From: an uncultured Bacilli bacterium
GTDB taxonomy: Bacteria > Bacillota_I > Bacilli_A > RF39 > UBA660
DNA: 5,381 nt
Direction: 5' to 3'
Assembly (NCBI GenBank): GCA_944358665.1
Contig: CALVRP010000086.1
Span: 1-5,381, forward strand
Shown: positions 1 through 5,118 of the stretch, piece after piece
How the letters are laid out: every line of letters starts with the position of its first letter
Position numbering within the stretch: position 1 is the first letter of the stretch
The notes under the pieces: model-generated
What the model was told of the DNA's origin: nothing
What the model saw: the letters and a program-made list of their open reading frames with translations, nothing else
The model's database searches: none
Translations under genes and position numbers: made by a program

Positions 1-639
1 AGATATACTTCTAAGCATTCCTGTATCACCTATTTTTTTTCTAGTGGCAATATCTTTAACAATTATTGTATTATAAATACTATCTAAATATTTATCTATT
101 TCATCTTGATCATCTAATTTTAAAGCATAAGGCATCGAACTACTATTTATGTATTTTAAATACAATTTTTCATCTCCGTCTTGCTTATAGTAATTAGCAT
201 ATTCCTTAAAAGATAATGGTAACATTTTAAACTCTATATAGCGACCAGATAATAAAGTTGCCAGTTCGCCCGATAAAAGATAAGCATTTGAACCAGTTAT
301 ATATTCGTCGACATTTTTCTTTATATAAAGTCCGTCAACAGCTTTTTCAAACTTGTCCACAACTTGAACCTCATCTAAGAAAACATAATACATTTCATTA
401 TCTTTTATTTTATCATTAACATAATTATAAAGTTCCATATAATCGGCAAATGTATATTCAGGAGATTCAAGATTAATTGATATTATATGATCTTCCTTCA
501 CACCTATTTGTTTTAAGTAATCTATAAATAATTCAAATAAGGTTGATTTCCCACATCTTCTTATTCCGGTTATCACCTTTATTAAATCTTTATCTTTCCA
601 TTTTTTTAATTCTTCTAAATATTCTTTTCTTTCTATCAT
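1..639 (-). CDS. AAA_14/DUF4143-type ATP-binding protein, N-terminal part (cut by left window edge)
   Basis: The minus-strand frame opens at an ATG and stays open for 213 codons to the window edge. The product shows a P-loop ATPase of the AAA_14 + DUF4143 family. Walker A is TGIRRCGKST (about residues 24-33), Walker B is YYVFLDEVQ (about 84-92), and a sensor-like block ITGSNAYLLSGELATLLSGR (114-133) is followed by the family-typical PLSFKEY (about 141-147). The usual length is roughly 400-450 residues, so the C-terminal DUF4143 domain should lie left of the window. The start is supported by AGGTGATG at 651-644, four nt upstream; the other ATG at 646 is out of frame and lies inside that site. 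No signal peptide or membrane segment is seen, so it is cytosolic. Family members are widespread accessory ATPases whose cellular role is mostly unknown. It lies downstream of the three-gene operon in the same direction, but a 130-nt gap with a hairpin suggests its own control. Confidence 0.9.
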   Translation of the reverse strand, partial: MIERKEYLEELKKWKDKDLIKVITGIRRCGKSTLFELFIDYLKQIGVKEDHIISINLESPEYTFADYMELYNYVNDKIKDNEMYYVFLDEVQVVDKFEKAVDGLYIKKNVDEYITGSNAYLLSGELATLLSGRYIEFKMLPLSFKEYANYYKQDGDEKLYLKYINSSSMPYALKLDDQDEIDKYLDSIYNTIIVKDIATRKKIGDTGMLRSIS

Positions 640-657
640 GTTTCATCACCTAAATAT

Positions 658-726
658 ATAATAACACACAATAAAATAATTTGCAACAAAATGCAAATTA
701 TTTTGGAAAAACGACATTTTTTGCAA
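658..726 (-). promoter_or_regulatory. Candidate promoter region of the ATPase gene
   Basis: Two weak sigma-A-like pairs can be read on the minus strand. One is TTGCAA (726-721), an 18-bp spacer and AATAAT (702-697). The other is TTGCAA (686-681), a 17-bp spacer and TATTAT (663-658). The second would start transcription almost on the Shine-Dalgarno, so the first is the more plausible. Both -35 candidates are the same hexamer, spaced 40 bp apart, and both are part of or close to the inverted repeat at 673-704. Confidence 0.35.
673..704. repeat. Perfect 13-bp inverted repeat upstream of the ATPase gene (operator or terminator)
   Basis: The arms 673-685 (AAAATAATTTGCA) and 692-704 (TGCAAATTATTTT) are exact reverse complements around a 6-nt loop. 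Because it starts with an A-run and ends with a T-run on both strands, it could be a weak bidirectional terminator closing the operon that ends at 770. It also carries TTGCAA and ATGCAAA motifs, and overlaps the candidate promoter elements of the ATPase gene, so an operator bound by a dimer is equally possible. The stem has only two G-C pairs, which makes it a poor terminator by energy. Confidence 0.6.
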
Positions 727-769
727 TTTCATTTTTAGACTACTTTATTGTTATAAATTATTTATACTC

Positions 770-1600
770 TTATTTTGTAAGTAGCCAGTTCATAATCTCT
801 TTTTCATGGGCAGCCATCGCGCCACCAGCGTGCTGGGACGAATAGCCATGATCTTCAAAGTAAGCTGCATCTCGAACATCTAAAACTAATATTTCATTAA
901 TTTCTTCTTTTGAAAGCCCTTCTTTCATATATCTATCATAAAATTCATTATAAGTATTTTTGAAATTATCTGAGCCATAGTAATCATCTTCTTCACCAAT
1001 AAAGAAATATAATGGCAATCTAGAATTAACGACCTTATCATAGCCACCATCCCACTGGGAACTAACTACTAATGCCGCATCATATAAATCAGACCGCTCA
1101 TCTAAAACTAATGATAAGGTTTCACCACCACCAGAATAGCCTTCAATGTAAGTTTTATCTATTTTATAGTTTTCTTGATAATATTTTGTTAATGCAATAG
1201 TATCTGAAGCAGACTGCTGACCCCAATCATCTAGTTGCGGTGCTAAAATAATCATATTAGGATCAATATCTCTAGCTGTATAAGCAAAATCCTCATACTC
1301 TAAATTTACACCAACTCCTTGAAAATATAAGCCTTCCCAGCCTGGCAAAGTAATAAACATATTAACTTTATCTAATTCATTTATATTTTCAGGAATATAA
1401 GCACTATAGTGAATATCTCTATCACCGACTTGATATACTAAATCTATTTGAAAATCATCTTTTACATTTTGATTTTTAATAGTTTCTTCTTTATTATCTA
1501 AATCATCACGATTAGTATTCATAAGTAAATATCTAGCCATAAATATAATAATGATAATTATTATTAAAACAAATAAAATAATTATTAACTTCTTCTTCAT
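770..1600 (-). CDS. Membrane-anchored alpha/beta-hydrolase (prolyl oligopeptidase-like serine hydrolase)
   Basis: A 276-residue protein, last gene of the three-gene operon. The N-terminus MKKKLIIILFVLIIIIIIIF is a short positive stretch followed by one hydrophobic helix (about residues 5-25), with no lipobox cysteine, so it should be a signal-anchor with the catalytic domain outside the cell. The nucleophile elbow is GYSGGGE with Ser156. A probable acid is Asp205 or Asp206 in IGEEDDYYG, and the probable catalytic His is His257 in SSQHAGGAMAAHEKEIMNWL near the C-terminus. A likely oxyanion strand is MFITLPGWEG (about 81-90). Start choice: ATG at 1600 has AGGAAGTG (1613-1606) five nt upstream, overlapping the upstream gene's TAG stop. 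The frame also allows a TTG at 1630 inside the upstream gene, but that has no better ribosome site and would put hydrophilic residues before the anchor. The substrate cannot be told; esterase or peptidase are both possible. Confidence 0.87.
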   Translation of the reverse strand: MKKKLIIILFVLIIIIIIIFMARYLLMNTNRDDLDNKEETIKNQNVKDDFQIDLVYQVGDRDIHYSAYIPENINELDKVNMFITLPGWEGLYFQGVGVNLEYEDFAYTARDIDPNMIILAPQLDDWGQQSASDTIALTKYYQENYKIDKTYIEGYSGGGETLSLVLDERSDLYDAALVVSSQWDGGYDKVVNSRLPLYFFIGEEDDYYGSDNFKNTYNEFYDRYMKEGLSKEEINEILVLDVRDAAYFEDHGYSSQHAGGAMAAHEKEIMNWLLTK

Positions 1601-1605
1601 TTTTT

Positions 1606-1613
1606 CACTTCCT
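1606..1613 (-). promoter_or_regulatory. Ribosome binding site deciding the start at 1600
   Basis: AGGAAGTG lies five nt before the ATG at 1600 and overlaps the stop codon of the preceding gene (TAG at 1614-1612). This favours the ATG over the in-frame TTG at 1630 and suggests translational coupling. Confidence 0.75.
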
Positions 1614-2586
1614 ACATATGCTTTTCCCAAAATTCTATTGCATGATTAATCCAACCTTCAGCTTTTGTTCCAATACCTAAACCAAAGCCATGCGGAAGAC
1701 CATCAAATACCTCTATTTCGGCATCTGTTCCATTAGCTTTAATTCTATTGGTTCGCTCTTCCATAACTTCATAATTGGCGATACCATCATCAGTACCAAC
1801 AACACTATAAGTTGGTGGCTCTGTGCCTGTAACTTCGCCAAAACCAGTATATTGCATAACTACTGTACCTGGTCTAGGATAACTTTTTTCACCATAACTT
1901 TCGGTACCATAACTACCAAGAGAGGCCGCCATTCTCGCTCCTGCCGATCCACCCCAAACTGAATAACTAGATGTATCAACTTCCAGTTCTTCGGCATTTT
2001 CAAAGATAAAAGCCACAGCTTTAGCTAAATCTTCCATTGCCGCACTTGGCCGGTAAATTAAAGCAAATGCATTATAACCATTTTTTGAAAGTTCTAAAGC
2101 ATGCGGAAAACTATCTTGCATTGCGCCCACATACATAAAGCCACCACCAGCATTCAATATAGCCATTTTATTACCAGACTCGCCTCTAAAATAGAATATT
2201 CCTGTATTTCTTTTATCGGGATTAGCTTGCATTTCTTCTTCTGAATAAATTGGATAAAATATCTGTTTACCACTATCAACCTCGTCTTTCATATAGTTAA
2301 CAATTTCTACTGTTTTATCAGCATTTATATAGTTATACCAAACATAAATATCATCAATATTATCTAATCTAGTATTTTCATCAAAATCCCGGTCAACAGG
2401 AAAAATTAAATTGCCAAAACCTTCAAAAGAAATATTCTTCATAACTTCTCCAACTGTAGTACTTTTATTAAAATGATTTATATTATTTACTTCATTACTT
2501 TCATTTTCTCTATAGTTAAAATAAGTAAATATGATTATCACCCCAATTACTACTATGATTAGTAATATTATAAGTTTTTTCTTCAT
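1612..2586 (-). CDS. Membrane-anchored alpha/beta-hydrolase, esterase/lipase-like
   Basis: A 324-residue protein, middle gene of the operon. Residues 1-23 (MKKKLIILLIIVVIGVIIIF then TYF) form a signal-anchor with a lysine-rich start and no lipobox. A polar linker (about 24-45) leads to an extracytoplasmic alpha/beta-hydrolase domain. The oxyanion segment is NAGGGF (145-150), the nucleophile elbow WGGSAG has Ser214, the acid is Asp266 or Asp267 in GTDDG, and the catalytic His is His299 in LPHGFGLG. The order and spacing fit the hormone-sensitive-lipase/BD-FAE esterase group. However, the usual HGGG oxyanion motif appears here as AGGG, lacking the His. ATG at 2586 is preceded by AAAGGA (2599-2594), seven nt away and overlapping the upstream stop. 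It shares the MKKKLII-type anchor with the next gene, but the catalytic domains differ clearly, so they are not a recent duplication. Acyl esters or acetylated carbohydrates are possible substrates; none is shown. Confidence 0.88.
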   Translation of the reverse strand: MKKKLIILLIIVVIGVIIIFTYFNYRENESNEVNNINHFNKSTTVGEVMKNISFEGFGNLIFPVDRDFDENTRLDNIDDIYVWYNYINADKTVEIVNYMKDEVDSGKQIFYPIYSEEEMQANPDKRNTGIFYFRGESGNKMAILNAGGGFMYVGAMQDSFPHALELSKNGYNAFALIYRPSAAMEDLAKAVAFIFENAEELEVDTSSYSVWGGSAGARMAASLGSYGTESYGEKSYPRPGTVVMQYTGFGEVTGTEPPTYSVVGTDDGIANYEVMEERTNRIKANGTDAEIEVFDGLPHGFGLGIGTKAEGWINHAIEFWEKHM

Positions 2587-2596
2587 TATTAATCCT

Positions 2597-3058
2597 TTAA
2601 TCTATAGACATATTATTTACTATTTTTCTTCCGTCAGAACTATCAACTACTACACCTTTTAATTCCATACCCATAAGTGTTGATAATCTATTAGCTAAAA
2701 AAGTAATAGATTTTTCAGTATCACTATCTGGTCCTGATCCTTGAGCAAATAAATATAATTTTTTGCCTCTTAATATTTCAGCTTCTGGTAACATATAAAG
2801 TCTATCAATAAAAGTTTTTAATAAACCACCAACAGTATACCAATAAACTGGCGCGCCAATTACTAAAGTCTCAAAGTCTTTAATTTTATTAAAAATATCT
2901 TTTATTTGATCATCACTAGTAACCTGTCCATAGTGCGATATTTTATAATCCACCATGTAAAGTATTTCATGTTCTTTACCTTTTAACAATTCTTCACCAA
3001 TTTGGTAAGTATTTCCTTCTTTATTTGGACTACAGTTCATAAATAAAATTTTCTCCAT
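2597..3058 (-). CDS. Flavodoxin-fold NAD(P)H-dependent FMN reductase-like protein
   Basis: A 153-residue soluble protein and first gene of the operon. It begins with a beta strand and the FMN phosphate-binding loop, MEKILFMNCSPNKEGNT (loop SPNKEGNT at residues 10-17). The second flavin-contacting segment is VIGAPVYWYTVGGLLKTFID (66-85), typical of the flavodoxin_2/FMN-reductase superfamily. LYLFAQGSGP (101-110) is the third loop. The inserted C-x-x-C segment of many iron-sulfur flavoproteins is absent (DYKISHYGQ instead), and the protein is somewhat shorter than the usual 180-200 residues. Expected role: two-electron reduction of quinones, azo or nitro compounds, or of a partner, in the cytoplasm. 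Start choice: ATG at 3058 has AAAGGGTGA (3072-3064) five nt upstream and the promoter -10 sits at about 3081-3086. The in-frame TTG at 3082 would overlap that -10 and is rejected. Confidence 0.85.
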   Translation of the reverse strand: MEKILFMNCSPNKEGNTYQIGEELLKGKEHEILYMVDYKISHYGQVTSDDQIKDIFNKIKDFETLVIGAPVYWYTVGGLLKTFIDRLYMLPEAEILRGKKLYLFAQGSGPDSDTEKSITFLANRLSTLMGMELKGVVVDSSDGRKIVNNMSID

Positions 3059-3063
3059 TATTA

Positions 3064-3072
3064 TCACCCTTT
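3064..3072 (-). promoter_or_regulatory. Ribosome binding site deciding the start at 3058
   Basis: AAAGGGTGA on the minus strand ends five nt before the ATG at 3058. The sequence would be inside the coding region if translation began at the upstream TTG (3082) or ATG (3076), so the shorter protein is preferred. Confidence 0.75.
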
Positions 3073-3080
3073 CCATTATC

Positions 3081-3111
3081 AATATATACCCGTGACCTAC
3101 TCCCGTGTCAA
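3081..3111 (-). promoter_or_regulatory. Operon promoter with 19-bp spacer, MerR-type architecture
   Basis: On the minus strand a perfect -35 TTGACA (3111-3106) is followed, after a 19-bp spacer, by TATATT (3086-3081). A TATATA at 17 bp (3088-3083) is an alternative with poorer consensus. Most of the spacer is G+C-richer than anything around it and carries part of a direct repeat, GACACGGG (3109-3102) and GTCACGGG (3096-3089), 13 nt apart. A 19-bp spacer with an operator inside it is the hallmark of promoters activated by MerR-family regulators; no such regulator gene lies in the window. Transcription would begin near 3074, leaving a leader of about 16 nt. Confidence 0.7.
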
Positions 3112-3139
3112 TAATAAAATTAAAATTTTATAAAAATAA

Positions 3140-3168
3140 TTCACATAGTTAGTATGCATAAATATAAT
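3140..3168 (+). promoter_or_regulatory. Candidate promoter P1 for the metallopeptidase gene
   Basis: TTCACA (3140-3145) matches the -35 consensus in five of six positions. A 17-bp spacer follows, then a perfect TATAAT (3163-3168). The upstream 25 nt are almost pure A/T and could act as an UP element. Start would be near 3175, giving a leader of about 113 nt before the ATG at 3288. The leader has only a weak 6-bp hairpin (3209-3226). Confidence 0.6.
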
Positions 3169-3256
3169 ATTTTAATTAAATTTTTAATCATATCTTTTCA
3201 AAACAATAACTTTTTTATTCAAAAGTACTATATACCGTAAAAAAATATCAAAAAAA

Positions 3257-3265
3257 TGTTATAAT
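3257..3265 (+). promoter_or_regulatory. Candidate promoter P2, extended -10
   Basis: TGTTATAAT is a perfect extended -10 (TG, one base, TATAAT). No good -35 is found 17 bp upstream (GTAAAA at 3237-3242). If used, transcription would start at about 3272, right at the ribosome site, giving a leader of only some 15 nt. Confidence 0.4.
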
Positions 3266-3273
3266 TAAATAAG

Positions 3274-3280
3274 AAAGGAT
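3274..3280 (+). promoter_or_regulatory. Ribosome binding site deciding the start at 3288
   Basis: AAAGGAT is followed by seven nt and then ATG at 3288. The in-frame ATG at 3279 lies within this site with no spacing, so it cannot be the start served by it. Confidence 0.75.
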
Positions 3281-3287
3281 GCAAAAA

Positions 3288-4343
3288 ATGAAAAACAAAC
3301 TACAAAGAGATCAAGAATTATTAAATAGTGGATTAATTGATTCCATAAAAGAATTATTTCAAAACTCAAAGGCAAAAATACCACAAAAATATTATATATT
3401 AATGGCCGATTATATCGATTGCATTGGGCAACTAGATTACAAAGGCGGTTTATACCTTGATCCGGTCACAGTTGCGAAAAAATTACCAACAGTAATAAAT
3501 GAAATAAAAGAAGAAGATTTAGCGGGAATTCATGGGATAACTAATGATAAAAGTATAACTATGAATTCTTCTTTAACCCATAAACCAAATAAATTATATT
3601 TTTTTCATGAGCTTACCCATGCCCTTCAAACAAGAAAGGTAGGTAATCATGAAGAATGTGGTTTTTACAATGGTAAAACCGGAATGTTTTTAACGGAAGG
3701 AATAACCCAGTATACCGCGGAAATTTTATACAATTTATCAAATGACACTGATATGAGGGCAAAAAAACAACAGAATACTGTAAGAGGACTTGCAGAACAC
3801 ACCACTTATAGTCCCTTATCCGAATATCAGTTAAATGGCAACATTTTGATGTTATTATCTGGAGCCTTAGGCGTACCACTTAATCAATTACTTGCTTTAG
3901 GATTTAGAAAAGACGGAAGACAAATATTAAAAGAAATGTATGAAAGTTTTTCTGATAATGAAGGAAAATTTGAAGGTTTTATGTTTGATTTAGAAAAAAT
4001 ATATTATCTTGATAAATTAATAATTTCAAAACATAAAAATCAATTGCAAAAGGGAATTATAAATATCCAAATACCTAATAGCAGGTATTTTAGTGGTAAT
4101 ATAGAATCATATGGAAAGCTTATAAACAAAATCGAGTGGGAATTAGCAACAATGTTTTTAACTAATAATAACATTGATTATATTCTTGAAAATTACCGAA
4201 AAATATCACTATACTTAACAACATCAGAACTAAAACAAGATTTTACGAATACCATTGCAGAAATAGCTTCCCTTCAAAATGGAATGAATACTAATCAAAA
4301 AGATAATCATAAAAAACAAAAAATTATTAAAGCTGTTTTATAA
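3288..4343 (+). CDS. HExxH zinc-metallopeptidase-like protein, family not recognised
   Basis: A 351-residue protein without signal peptide or membrane helix, so probably cytosolic. The zinc-binding motif FFHELTHALQ holds His107, Glu108 and His111. About 26 residues later LTEGITQYTAEIL supplies Glu137 as the likely third ligand. This HExxH...E layout is that of gluzincins (clan MA). Upstream, GIHGITNDKSITMN (about 83-96) looks like the edge strand that precedes the active-site helix in such enzymes. A helical region (about 176-215, containing SPLSEYQLNGNILMLLSGALG) follows, then a C-terminal half with no motif I know and a Lys/Gln-rich tail. I cannot name the family; ordinary ImmA/IrrE proteins have a different fold length and no LTEG helix of this kind. 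The gene stands alone, divergent from the flavoprotein operon and convergent with the flavodoxin gene. Start ATG 3288 is chosen over ATG 3279 because of the ribosome site. Confidence 0.8.
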   Translation: MKNKLQRDQELLNSGLIDSIKELFQNSKAKIPQKYYILMADYIDCIGQLDYKGGLYLDPVTVAKKLPTVINEIKEEDLAGIHGITNDKSITMNSSLTHKPNKLYFFHELTHALQTRKVGNHEECGFYNGKTGMFLTEGITQYTAEILYNLSNDTDMRAKKQQNTVRGLAEHTTYSPLSEYQLNGNILMLLSGALGVPLNQLLALGFRKDGRQILKEMYESFSDNEGKFEGFMFDLEKIYYLDKLIISKHKNQLQKGIINIQIPNSRYFSGNIESYGKLINKIEWELATMFLTNNNIDYILENYRKISLYLTTSELKQDFTNTIAEIASLQNGMNTNQKDNHKKQKIIKAVL

Positions 4344-4364
4344 TTTTTAATTAAAATATCATAC

Positions 4365-4401
4365 AAAAACCAAGTAATTTACTTTCTATTACTTGGTTTT
4401 T
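4365..4401. terminator. Rho-independent terminator, usable in both directions
   Basis: Arms 4365-4378 (AAAAACCAAGTAAT) and 4388-4401 (ATTACTTGGTTTTT) pair perfectly over 14 bp around a 9-nt loop, ending in a T-run. It lies 21 nt after the metallopeptidase stop. The A-run on the left gives a T-run on the opposite strand, so it can also back up the flavodoxin gene's terminator. Confidence 0.88.
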
Positions 4402-4466
4402 ATAATTCTACTTTTAACTTTAAAATCACGTTAAAGAATCATCCTAAATAAATACATATCTAATTT

Positions 4467-4496
4467 AAAAAAATTACAACTTTTTATTGTAATTTT
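4467..4496 (-). terminator. Rho-independent terminator of the flavodoxin gene
   Basis: On the minus strand the arms AAAATTACAA (4496-4487) and TTGTAATTTT (4479-4470) form a 10-bp stem with a 7-nt loop, followed by further T residues (to 4467). The stem begins inside the TAA stop codon. It has few G-C pairs, so strength is uncertain. Confidence 0.65.
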
Positions 4497-5016
4497 ATAT
4501 CCACGCTTCTACTTTACCTTTAGCATTTTTTACAGAAGTTCCTCTTACCGCAAGACCATCTACGACTTTGGCACCATTACATATATCTTCTAATTGTCGA
4601 GGAATATTACCAAGTCCTGAGCCTTCATGCGTAGTAAAAGGCCTTACAACTTTCCCACTCCAATTTAATTTCTCTAGTTGCGTTACCATTGGTTGTGGCA
4701 ATAATCCACAGTAAACTGGAGCTCCAATATAAACGACTTCATAATTATCAATATTATCTAAAGTGTGTGCAAGTTCTGGTCTTTCATCATTTTCTTGTTC
4801 ATCTTCAACTTCTCTAACACAAGCCCGGTATTCTTTAGAATAAGGTATCTTTCTTTCTACCTTAAACATCTCAGCATCAGTAAGTTCTTTAATATATTCG
4901 GCAATTACTTCGGTATTACCTTTATCAATATAACCAACCGCATAATTTTCATCAGCCCGGCTAAAATAAATTATTATACTTTTTTTATCTTTATAGTTTT
5001 CTTTTTCAAATAGCAC
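4495..5016 (-). CDS. Flavodoxin (Flavodoxin_4-type)
   Basis: A 173-residue soluble flavoprotein if started at GTG 5016. The N-terminus reads KKSIIIYFSRADENYAVGYI, then GNTEVIAEYI (about 34-43): the FMN phosphate loop in the split form seen in Flavodoxin_4 proteins. ERKIPYSKEYRACV and DERPELAHTL (about 78-87) follow as in that family. The flavin-ring segments are IGAPVYCGLLPQP (97-109) and PFTTHEGSGLGNI (126-138). Length is normal. Expected role: FMN-dependent electron transfer or quinone reduction in the cytoplasm. It is unrelated in detail to the smaller flavoprotein at 2597-3058. Start: ATG 5025 touches the ribosome site AAAGGATGAT (5030-5021) without spacing, while the in-frame GTG at 5016 is well placed; the ATG at 5018 is out of frame. 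An IS3-family end lies about 65 nt upstream. Confidence 0.86.
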   Translation of the reverse strand: MLFEKENYKDKKSIIIYFSRADENYAVGYIDKGNTEVIAEYIKELTDAEMFKVERKIPYSKEYRACVREVEDEQENDERPELAHTLDNIDNYEVVYIGAPVYCGLLPQPMVTQLEKLNWSGKVVRPFTTHEGSGLGNIPRQLEDICNGAKVVDGLAVRGTSVKNAKGKVEAWI

Positions 5017-5020
5017 ATGT

Positions 5021-5030
5021 ATCATCCTTT
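5021..5030 (-). promoter_or_regulatory. Ribosome binding site deciding a GTG start at 5016
   Basis: AAAGGATGAT (5030-5021) contains the first in-frame ATG (5025). Eight nt separate AAAGGA from GTG 5016, a normal distance. The metallopeptidase gene shows the same AGAAAGGATG string with the same decoy ATG. Confidence 0.6.
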
Positions 5031-5057
5031 CTAATCTATATAATTATTTTATCACAA

Positions 5058-5085
5058 TTCAAATTAAAATAACTACCAATTTGAA
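5058..5085. repeat. 8-bp inverted repeat upstream of the flavodoxin gene
   Basis: TTCAAATT (5058-5065) and AATTTGAA (5078-5085) are exact reverse complements 12 bp apart. It could be an operator, but its right arm overlaps the inferred outer end of the insertion sequence (5082), so it may be a chance product of the insertion in A/T-rich DNA. Confidence 0.4.
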
Positions 5086-5093
5086 CTAGTCAA
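5066..5093 (-). promoter_or_regulatory. Weak candidate promoter of the flavodoxin gene, -35 within the IS end
   Basis: On the minus strand TTGACT (5093-5088) is a five-of-six -35. A 16-bp spacer leads to TATTTT (5071-5066), a four-of-six -10. The -35 lies inside the terminal sequence of the neighbouring insertion sequence and the -10 in the flank. Other A/T-rich -10-like strings (TAAAAT nearer the gene) compete, so this is tentative. Confidence 0.3.
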
Positions 5094-5106
5094 GGAAAAG
5101 TAGACA
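5082..5106. repeat. Terminal inverted repeat of the IS3-family element (transposase 3' side)
   Basis: The segment starts with TG and contains GGAAAAGTAGACA, as IS3-family ends commonly do. Its partner at the other end of the element is not in the window, so the exact length and mismatches cannot be given. Confidence 0.6.
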
Positions 5107-5118
5107 ATTAAAAACTAC

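Noticed and set aside
752..766. TATAAATTATTTATA palindrome after the operon stop
   Set aside because: With a single central base it cannot form a hairpin loop, and such A/T palindromes are expected by chance here.
1601..1630. TTG start at 1630 for the last operon hydrolase
   Set aside because: It would overlap the upstream gene and add ten polar residues before the membrane anchor, whereas ATG 1600 has a well-spaced AGGAAGTG.
1690..1962. 90-residue plus-strand open frame
   Set aside because: It lies entirely opposite the esterase gene, has no ribosome site or recognisable domain, and its composition (many I, T, S, F) is that expected of antisense reading.
3613..3879. 88-residue minus-strand open frame
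   Set aside because: It is antisense to the HELTH metallopeptidase core, which is clearly the real coding strand.
4419..4437. Short CTTTAA...TTAAAG inverted repeat between the two terminators
   Set aside because: Six A/T-rich pairs with no T-run of its own; not distinguishable from background.
4765..5013. 82-residue plus-strand open frame rich in Phe and Ile
   Set aside because: It looks like a membrane protein only because it is the reverse of a Lys/Glu/Asp-rich part of the flavodoxin gene.
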